Assembly (NCBI GenBank): GCA_019054805.1
Contig: JAHQIY010000041.1
Span: forward strand, 268,200 to 332,199
Source of the DNA: Brachionus manjavacas
Taxonomy: Eukaryota > Rotifera > Eurotatoria > Ploima > Brachionidae
Length of the DNA stretch: 64,000 nucleotides
Direction of reading: 5' to 3'
Positions 56,225 through 64,000 of this stretch are shown in pieces (within the stretch, counting starts at the first letter, position 1; the number at the start of each line of letters is the position of its first letter). The notes below the pieces were generated by a model. That model was not told where the DNA came from and did no database searches. It saw nothing but the letters and a program-made list of their open reading frames with translations. The position numbers and the translations under genes were made by a program.

Positions 56225-56780
56225 TAAACATAACCCCGCGAGAGGGTGAAAGCCCAAAGGTTTTAACAATAAAAAAAAAAAAAGTTAGTGAGTATTTTAA
56301 ATATCGAAAATACGAAAGGCATGTCATAACTTAGTAAATTTGAAAAAAAACGGAAATTTAATTAATATCGTCGTCACGTGATTTAAAAAAAACCGTTGAA
56401 AGTTGTGTGTTGGCAATATCCTTCAACAAAACAAACCAAATCCGGCAAGTGAATGACCCAAAAATTTTGTCAATCTTATTTTGAAGAATTTAGACAAACT
56501 ATTAATATAATGTATTATTTAATTGCACTAGATGTATTTCAAAATCCAAGTGGAAAATGATGCGATCACAAATATCTACAATTTCTCTTCAAACAAAGTT
56601 TGAATAATTAAGTTTAATGCTACTTTTTAGCCTGTTGTAAAATTTTTCGATCATTAGTCAATATTAATGCAACCATTTTCAGGCTTGAAGATGCAAAGTA
56701 ACTCCCGAGATCTCAGAAGGTATTTTACTTTTCGTTTTTCACTTCTGGCCCTCTGATTTCAAGAATCGCCAGACTTGAGA
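56225..56780 (+). pseudogene. Mirror copy of LINE tail and LINE ORF1 5' part
   Basis: The hairpin plus poly(A) tail (56235-56285) and the ORF1 5' segment (about 56430-56780, reading FEEF, QTI and similar pieces) follow in reverse order and end at the LTR copy. Further small indels disrupt the frame. Confidence 0.6.
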
Positions 56781-56785
56781 GCCTT

Positions 56786-57075
56786 TGTAATATTTATACT
56801 TAACAGATAGACTTTATTTCCCAGTCAGGCCACTTCTGCAGAATCTATTCTAGACTCGAGGGTTTCGGATCAATCACAATAAGGTTTTTTACAACTTTAT
56901 TAGGACACTATTGCAGATCCAAAACAAAAAACAAAACAAAATTTAAGAAGTATAACTAAACTAAAAAACTAACAATTACTTAAACTAAAAAAAACTAATA
57001 TATAATAAATTGTGCGATCCTATGCAAGCTTCCAAGTTATGTAACAAAACAAACTTCTTTTTTGAGACGTCTACA
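56786..57075 (-). repeat. LTR of the mirror copy
   Basis: About 290 bp, reverse complement of the 284-bp LTR with several insertions and substitutions; the TGTAGACGTCTC end is intact. Confidence 0.85.
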
Positions 57076-57099
57076 CAACTTACCCTTAAAAAAACAAGG

Positions 57100-58147
57100 T
57101 ACATGGTGGGGTGTCTTCGTCACTGTCCAATCTGAATGCCAACCAACTTCCTACTCTTCTGTAGATTTTCTTCAATAACAATCCATCATGTGTATCTCCA
57201 TACCGAGCCTCTTTCGACTTAGGTCGAGCTTCACAGAGATCTTCGAGTGCATCCTTCCTTGACTGCCAAGCGCCAGGTGCACCTGCTACGCGGTGGCACG
57301 TCTTCCTCGTCAGTGTTGGTGCCCTGAGACCGTATTTATATTTGGTCCGTTTAATAGGCTTTCCTCCCACTCAATCTTTCCCATTCTCCACATTGCTCTT
57401 GCTTCTTTTTGGTTGTCGATGTTATGCTCCATCCATCTTTCATGGAGCGCTACTCGGAATTTCTTTATCCGTCTTTTGAGAGGCCAGTCTGTCATTTGAC
57501 CGGTGTGGTTTTTGAAGGTTGGATCCAGATCGGCTAATTTCCGTCATTATACTATTTTGGTCTGTCCTATTTCGGCCTCATGCACTCGAAACCCAGTCCC
57601 ATCCGATTGTTTACGATTTTCACTCGCTCCCATATTCGATCGATTTTTTCTTTGAACGACTTGACCATGCCTTTGTAAAAAGTCGTCCTACTAAGTGCGT
57701 GAATGGCTTTTAACATGCGGATTCTGATGGTTTCCCGCGAGGAGTGTCTCAATTCTTTTTCATAGATGCTTGAGTCTCTATACTCCTCTCGGTGGACCAA
57801 CCCGTGCCCTCTTTGTAGGTCGGAATAAATGCTCTTGTCCGTGTGGGAGGAACTCAAACTCGGCGGCTCAAATGATTGTTCCGGTTGGTCTTGAATCTTG
57901 GGTGAGCTGGAACGTCCGGGGTTTCAGACGTCCGTACATTTCCTTCACGCATTTCTTGACTCTTTGATATTTTGTCGTAAAATGATGTGAAGGCGACATT
58001 ATCGATATGTCGTGTTCTACCAAGAATCGAGCATATCATGTAGATTCGATTCTTGTCCTGAGGATGTCCAAAAATTCGCGGATCAGTTATTAAGTTAAAC
58101 GATGCTGAGATAATATCATATTGTGCTTGATTGGCTTCAGCTTGCAT
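57100..58147 (-). pseudogene. Mirror copy of the LTR element's third ORF
   Basis: Start context at 58147 is kept (ATGCAAGCTGAAGCC). Frames of 60-120 codons with REEYRDS, WMEHNIDNQKEARAMW and WQSRKDALEDLCE are spread over all three frames. Both internal repeats can still be found. Confidence 0.75.
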
Positions 58148-58366
58148 TCTTGTTTTTTTTATTTTTTTTTTTTTGAAAATAAGAATTTTATGAATAATTA
58201 TAGAAAATGTTATTATCAATTTGCAAAAATTATAGTATAATTGTGTATGAATTTTTTATTTAATGATGTGGGATTATATTTGACTTACGAAACATTTGAC
58301 TAATATTCACGTATATTATTTACAGTATGGTTGTTTAAGTATACTATATTTATAATAACAAGGCGT

Positions 58367-61300
58367 CTTAATTTTCTTTTGCCCGAGGCCAATCGAGCTT
58401 CTTCCTGACTCTTTACCGGTCACATCTGAGGTACTGGGTAGAATAAATCTATTTTTTTTTATTCTTAAAGGTTAGATCCTACTCTCTTCTTCACTCTGTT
58501 TGGTCTTTTGAGTAGTTCTAATACTTGACCTTGATATTCTCATCCTGGGCAGTTCTTCCATTCGATGTCAGATTTTGCGAGGTCGATTACAGGTGCTAGT
58601 TCTGGCTGCATTAGCCCCTTTCCATTTTCACCTTCTTTCGATTTTCGATCGTTCCCGATCCTTGTTTTTCCTGTTTTTTCTTTTGCTTTTTCTACTATTT
58701 TTTTGGCTCTTTTCGATTGCCAAGTTCCAACTCTCTTTTCCCGTGTGTGGGCATTTTCTTTATTTTCTTCGTTTATGGATTGGTCGTGGCTACCGAAATG
58801 CTTTTTGAATTCTTCCACTCGGTTTACTATTACAGGACGTCCTTTGTTTTTGTACAGCGGTTTTACTAGATAGTTGATATTGTTAATGTTTTGTGATAAC
58901 AATGTATGGGCCTTTCCAACTAGATATAGGCTTTTTTGCACTCGCCCTTAATTTGTTCGTTTTTTAATCAAACCGTGTCCCCCTTTTTGAGCTTAGCTGC
59001 CATGACATATCGATCGTAGATCAATTTGTTTCTTTGAACTCTGACATCCCTGTTTTTGCGGATAAAACCAAAGACATACTCTTAAACTATCTTTTGTTGA
59101 CTGTGCTAAACTCTCCGGGTCAAAATTTAAGGCTCAGTATTGGTACATAAAATAAGGCAGGTCGGTGTGGTAATTTTGGTTTTCTTCGGGACATCAGTTC
59201 ATAAGGTGGCGCTATTTTGTAGTTGAAGATGTACTGCTGTGTTATAGGCCGACTCAAGGAGGGTAATATCTCATCCCCCGAGTAATCGTGATCCTTGTTG
59301 ATGAAACACGTAATCATGCGCTTTAAGATCCTGTTAAACCTTTCGGATAAACAAATCCGCATTGCGGGTGGAATGAAGACAGTTCGTAAACGTCTTGCGT
59401 CCAACTTAACTCCGATAGCTCTTGTAGCCAGTTGAACTTGATGATTCTTGCGGGGAGTCAGATAGAAAGGGCGTAAATAATGCTGAACAGACAAATAAAT
59501 CTAATTAAATTATTTAATAGCTGTTATTTTGGCATCGATCCTTTTTAGAGCAAAGAGAACAGCCCCATTTTGTGAAGTGATCCACAATCACTTATATGTA
59601 TTTATAGCCGTTTTTTGCTGGTCTTTAGCCGTCCCCGAGATATCGGTGGTCACTATTTCTAAGGGAGTGACTTAACTGCCTTAGTGTGTTTAATGTTATT
59701 CGAGCGATTTTAGTGTTAGATCCATTTTCTGGCACTCGGTGCACTCTTCGATGAACTTTGAGACGTCTTTGTTCATTCCAGGCCAACAAATTTTCTCTTA
59801 ATTCTATCAATAGATTTTTCGAATTTTAAGTGTCCGCTCATTATAGAGGAATGGTTGAGCTCCATTAATTTCTTCCGGTCTACTTTTGGGCAATTGAGGT
59901 ATTGCGTATCCTCCGATTTTGCTCTATCTTCCATAGGTGACCCTCGCTCACTTTCAGATGCCTCAACATTTAACGAGATCGGCGTGTTCGCTGTTTAGAT
60001 CTATTTCCGGGATTATCTCGCCTAATATCACCCTTTTTACCCATTCGATATTTTCATCACTTTTTAGGTTACTCAGATCGCCTTTTATGTTTTTTAATTT
60101 TGATATTATTGTTGATCGAAGTTCCTTCCTAATAAATTATTTATGATGAATGTTTCTTTATCGTCTTTTGGTTTGTCTCTGTTAGTTTCTCTATTGGCCA
60201 TCTCAAGAGTCCATCCGCCACTTGCTACTTTGCCACGTACCCACTCGATGTCGAAATAAATTTTCGAGTCTGATTATCCATCGGATTTTTAGTAAGATAC
60301 AGGAATTTTTACACTGTTTATCCATTTAAGCGGTTGATGGTCTGTAATTATAGTGAATTTCATTATAAATAAAAGAATTCTTTAAAATGTTCTACCGCAT
60401 TGACAATGGCGTGTATCTCTCGTTCAGCTGTGGAGCAATTGCAACTCTTAGCTTTATTTAACTTTCTCGAAATAATAAGCTATAGGTTTTTAGTCTCTTT
60501 TCTGAGTCCATTTGTGAATGGCTTACGGCCCGCGAATTCCCTTTATTCGGGCCGTCTATTCCAAACAAAAACGCTTTTTGAAGTCTGGTATTGTCAAGAC
60601 AATTCCGATGTGAAAGCGCTTCCTCTAACTTGTCGAAAGCGGCCTGTCATTCGTCATTCCAGACGAAAGGGACGTCTTTGGCGCAGAGTTCATGTAGAGA
60701 GCGTACGGTTTCACCGAAATCCTTGATGAACTTTCTATAGTGTGTAGCCATACCGATGAACGATTGAATGTTCTCAACGTTTTCGGGGTTTCTTTTGGAT
60801 GTTAATAGCTTCTACCACTTTTCGGCTGATGGTCTGATTTCACCGTTGCTAACTGTGTGTCCTAAGAATCCAATAGACGTTTGAAAAAGGCTTGCATTTT
60901 TCGGTTTGATCTTTAAATTTTGTTCTTTTATAATATCAGATACTTGCTTTAGGTGTTCGAAGTATTCTTCTATTGATCTGAATATACAATAATGTCGTCA
61001 GTCATAGATATAAGGAACTTATCAAATTAAGTCCTTAAAAACATTATCCATATGCCTCTGGAAAGTTGCTCAGGAATTGGATTGTCCCCATTGAAACGAC
61101 GTACCCAATTCGAACAATCCGTACTCGCGGCGGAATGCTGTGTGTGGTCTACTTTCAGGATTCATAAATGGCTAGAAGTACCCTGAATGTAAGTCTTATC
61201 TTTGAGAAAATAACTGAATTTTTAAAAAGCTGAGCGCGAGGCTGACGTCTATTCTTGGCAGAGAGTAATTGTAACGACCATTCTTTTGTTCGAATTTTTC

Positions 61301-63045
61301 CTGTAATCAATTATCATGAAATTCCCGCCACTGCAGCTTTTTTACTAGATGGACAGGAATGAGTAATGAGATTTTGAGACATCTGACAGGTTGGCTTCGA
61401 AGCATGTCGATTAATGCCTTGAATTCCTCTTTCTTGGCGTATGGAGCCTGATCTTTCATTTGATAATGAAACGGTGTTTTATCGGTTTAAAAGCCGATGG
61501 TGATGCTGTGTTTTATCTGTTGGTGTAAGATCTGTCAGGTTAGTGGCTGAAATTTCATTAACCCTTTAATCTATCTTTTCTCTCGCGTTCATGAGTTGTT
61601 CTTCGCCCAAATTCTTGTTTTGATAGATGTTTTTCTCTCATTTTGTTTATAACCGCTAGCGCACACATGCTTTTCCCGTAATTTTGGAAGCATAATTTAC
61701 TTTTAAAAATGTGTTGGTTTCCTTTTGTGTAGTTTCGATTTTTATTCTTCATTTGAATAAACTTTTTAGCCGGGTTTCTAAATTTTCCTGGTTTGAGTTT
61801 ACGCAATGTGCTAGAGGTCCACTGTTTTAACTTGCATTTACAAGGGTCTTGGATTTCTAAATTTGTTTGGGTCATCTACATAAAATCATTTCGTTGACTA
61901 AATTTATGGCTATAATCATTCGATGCTAACATGACTCATTGTTTATTCTGACGTCTACATCGGCCCGACCGGTATTTTATTCCCATCAGCGTTATGCGGT
62001 TCAATTGAGCTCTTTATTGGCACTTTGTAAGCTTAGCTTTCGACATCTTTATGCGCTCAGAATTGAATGCTTAGAACACTATGTCTACCAAAAATCTTAC
62101 ATAATAATGATCAATTTTGCAAAAATCCATTGCATTGATGTCGTTTCAATGTTGATTTACTGCGTAATTCGGATTTTGCACATCTCCTGCTAGAGTGTCG
62201 CTTCTTCTTTGCGGTGCTTAACAAATAATTTGATCGGACCCTGGCGTGTTTTGTTGTTGTATTATTTGGAGCCATAATGTGTTGAGTTGTAATGATTCTA
62301 TAAATATTTTCAATTTTCTCTTCGAAATCCACTTTTGTTTAACAAACCAGAACTCTTTGGACGTCTTCAACAACTATTTCATATTTGGCCGCCTCCTCTA
62401 TAATGTCTTTTAATGACATTTCTTCTCTTATGATCTGTAGTCATGTGCATATAGAAATTTGTCTCTTAGTCCACGTATGAACTGTTCCTTCACCAGATTA
62501 TCCCTTTGTCATGGTAAAAGTTCATAATGAGACTATTTGGAACATTACACAAATTGTAAAACGCTATAGGTCAAACAGACATTTTCGTGGAAACTTTGAA
62601 CTCTTTCCGTGAATTTTTTTAAATTTTCAGATTCAAGTGAATTTTCTTCCCGTAGAGTTGGCTTAAAAATATTTTCAATTCCACATAAGCAATTTCTTCA
62701 TTTAGACTGAACTGGCTATTTTCAACAAATCATATCCCAATGTGCAATGACAATGTTTCAATTTGTGTGAGTTATTGTTGTTTGTTTCGATGAACATATC
62801 GAAATCTTTAATCCGCTGTCTGACGTCTATTCTTTTGGGGTCAAATTTATCAGTGGTGAAACAAATGTATCGAGGTATGGATTGGTTGTATCAATCTTTT
62901 GTCCGGAGTTGTGCTGAGTTCAATGTGATTTAATTATTTTTAAATCGCGCTTATACACTCGAAGTCGACAAAGGTGTTGTCCGCACTCGGTGCAAATTCA
63001 CTTGCTCGCTAAATGCACTTTTTTTGGTTGATAACTCGATCCAGA
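58367..63045 (-). pseudogene. Mirror copy of gag-pol
   Basis: The pol tail (REKRVGTWQSKRAKK, about 58690-58760) and an integrase piece (LSERFNRILKRMITCFINKD, about 59290-59350) are readable. RNase H, RT, knuckle and Gag pieces follow with numerous frame changes. Confidence 0.8.
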
Positions 63046-63049
63046 TTAT

Positions 63050-63554
63050 GAGTCATTACTACCATTCCCTTGTTTGTTTTGTGGTCATTATGCTACGAAA
63101 GATTTTGGGTCTCCAAGTCAGACGTCTGGAGTTGTTAATATGCCTCCTGGAATTTCCGGCGATCTTTGCTTCTTCTTTCCATGGATGATGTCACTGTAGT
63201 CTCCATTGCTTTTTTAATGTCCAACTATATTCATGTGTATTTGAGCATGAATGAAGTCTTGGGAGTCTAATATATTATTTCCCCATCAATTGATCGAATC
63301 TCGCGTCGATTCTGTTGAGCTTATCGTCTAAAGTTTTGTTTATTTTGTTCTATACCACGTGCTTATCACGGATGATGCTGAATAAGCTATGGCCCGATGT
63401 AATAATCGGTCCACGTGGTTTCCGCTATCTCCAAATGAGTGTTCGAACCACGCTTTTGGTACCACGACGTCTTCGACCACTTTTCTTTGTTTGCTTGCAT
63501 GTTCCGAACAAAGCTGTACGCTATGATCGACAGGAATTCCAATGTTTCGTGCAT
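63050..63554 (-). pseudogene. Mirror copy of the membrane ORF
   Basis: ATG context at 63554 is preserved. The membrane-helix region near 63340-63420 and the RTRRRNK region are recognisable, with single-base gaps. The triplet corresponding to the UAG reads differently in this noisy copy. Confidence 0.65.
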
Positions 63555-63868
63555 TGGAATGGCTATTTCCTAGAGTTTTCTTTTTATATGCGCTGATTAA
63601 AAAGGATTTTTAATTTCTTTCCTCCGCGTGAGTCACTAAATCTATAGTCGATTCGCCAAATAAAATTTCTACAATATGATTTCTACACGTGTGTGCAGTA
63701 TTGCCCAACTTCTTTGATTGTTAGACGTCTCGTCGCTGCGTCCCTAGTCTACGCAAATCCACTCGCTGCTTCGACAAACTAGCGCTACCGCAAAATTCTT
63801 TCCTTCTCTCATGAGTTGCGTTCCGAACGTTTTACTGTTTGTAAACTGTTCAGCAAATTAGGCACCAC

Positions 63869-64000
63869 TCATGTGTTTATGTCTGCTGGTGGGCTGTTCC
63901 CAGTCAGACTTCTCAAGTCCTATTCTAAACTCGAGGAGTTTCAGATCAATCACAATAAGGTTTTTTTACAACTTTATTAGGACACGAGGTCCAAATCCAA
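63869..64000 (-). repeat. Partial 5' LTR of the mirror copy at the window end
   Basis: Reverse complement of roughly 8522-8650. The last 60 bases are identical to the first arm, with a four-base gap and a few changes further in. Confidence 0.8.

Larger units (their letters stand above)
38421..64000 (-). repeat. Inverted, degraded copy of 8.5-38.4 kb (second palindrome arm)
   Basis: Every unit of the left arm recurs in reverse order and on the other strand: satellite, spacer, MULE, TMEM272-like gene, tRNA-like segment, WD40 gene, LINE tail and ORF1, LTR element. Unique flanks are about 1.6 percent longer than in the first arm (14.6 versus 14.4 kb from array edge to window end). The window ends within the copy of the 5' LTR (64000 corresponds to about 8522), so the copy may go further. 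Confidence 0.95.
56786..64000 (-). mobile_element. Mirror copy of the Ty3/gypsy element, broken, runs off the window
   Basis: Minus-strand order matches 15662 down to 8522. LTR copy 56786-57075; third ORF copy about 57100-58147; gag-pol copy about 58367-63045; membrane ORF copy about 63050-63554; partial LTR 63869-64000. All coding parts carry frameshifts. Pieces such as AYYSRKLN-type and zinc-knuckle regions can be located only in changing frames. No coding capacity remains. Confidence 0.88.

Noticed and set aside
38421-64000. Second-arm ORFs as separate genes
   Set aside because: All are fragments of the mirrored first-arm genes, split by indels.
1-64000. Bacterial or organellar origin
   Set aside because: GT-AG introns, LINEs, Ty3/gypsy and MULE elements and animal gene families exclude it.

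Overview
The window looks like AT-rich nuclear DNA from a small invertebrate animal. The evidence is spliced genes with very short introns (36-63 bp, plus one of 632 bp), a class II CPD photolyase, a ZCCHC8 homologue (NEXT/exosome adaptor), a TMEM272-like membrane protein, several LINE remnants, a Ty3/gypsy LTR retrotransposon, a MULE DNA transposon and a long satellite array. A monogonont rotifer such as Brachionus would fit, but that is inference, not something the sequence proves.

Layout, left to right. 1-938: N-terminal part of a class II photolyase (minus), cut by the window edge. 2.04-3.32 kb: decayed LINE with endonuclease and reverse transcriptase remnants. 3.70-5.82 kb: ZCCHC8 in five exons (minus). 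7.3-16.0 kb: a second, internally deleted LINE (minus) split by a complete Ty3/gypsy element (8374-15662) with indistinguishable 284-bp LTRs and a 4-bp AAAG duplication. The LTR element carries a small membrane-protein ORF, a gag-pol ORF in the same frame behind a single UAG, and a third ORF of unknown function. 16.3-17.35 kb: stand-alone eight-blade WD40 gene. 18.49-19.21 kb: four-exon TMEM272-like gene. 19.48-22.26 kb: MULE with about 100-bp terminal inverted repeats and many subterminal repeats. 22.9-38.4 kb: about 46 head-to-tail copies of a roughly 337-bp satellite whose monomer contains a strong hairpin.

At about 38,421 everything turns round. From there to 64,000 the window is the reverse complement of 38.4 to 8.5 kb: satellite (minus), MULE, TMEM272-like, WD40, LINE, LTR element, in mirror order. 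The first arm has intact ORFs. The second is full of scattered small insertions, deletions and substitutions, and all its genes are broken. This is either a genuine giant inverted duplication with one decayed arm or, more likely in my view, an unpolished fold-back (template/complement) long read joined to a polished contig. The strand switch falls at the base of the satellite hairpin. The arms also differ by about 13 satellite monomers at one internal position, which a simple single-molecule fold-back does not explain.

The most interesting biology independent of that question is the LTR element (membrane ORF, amber codon, then Gag-Pol, plus an extra RRM-like ORF), the hairpin satellite with a four-monomer higher-order repeat, and the MULE ends.
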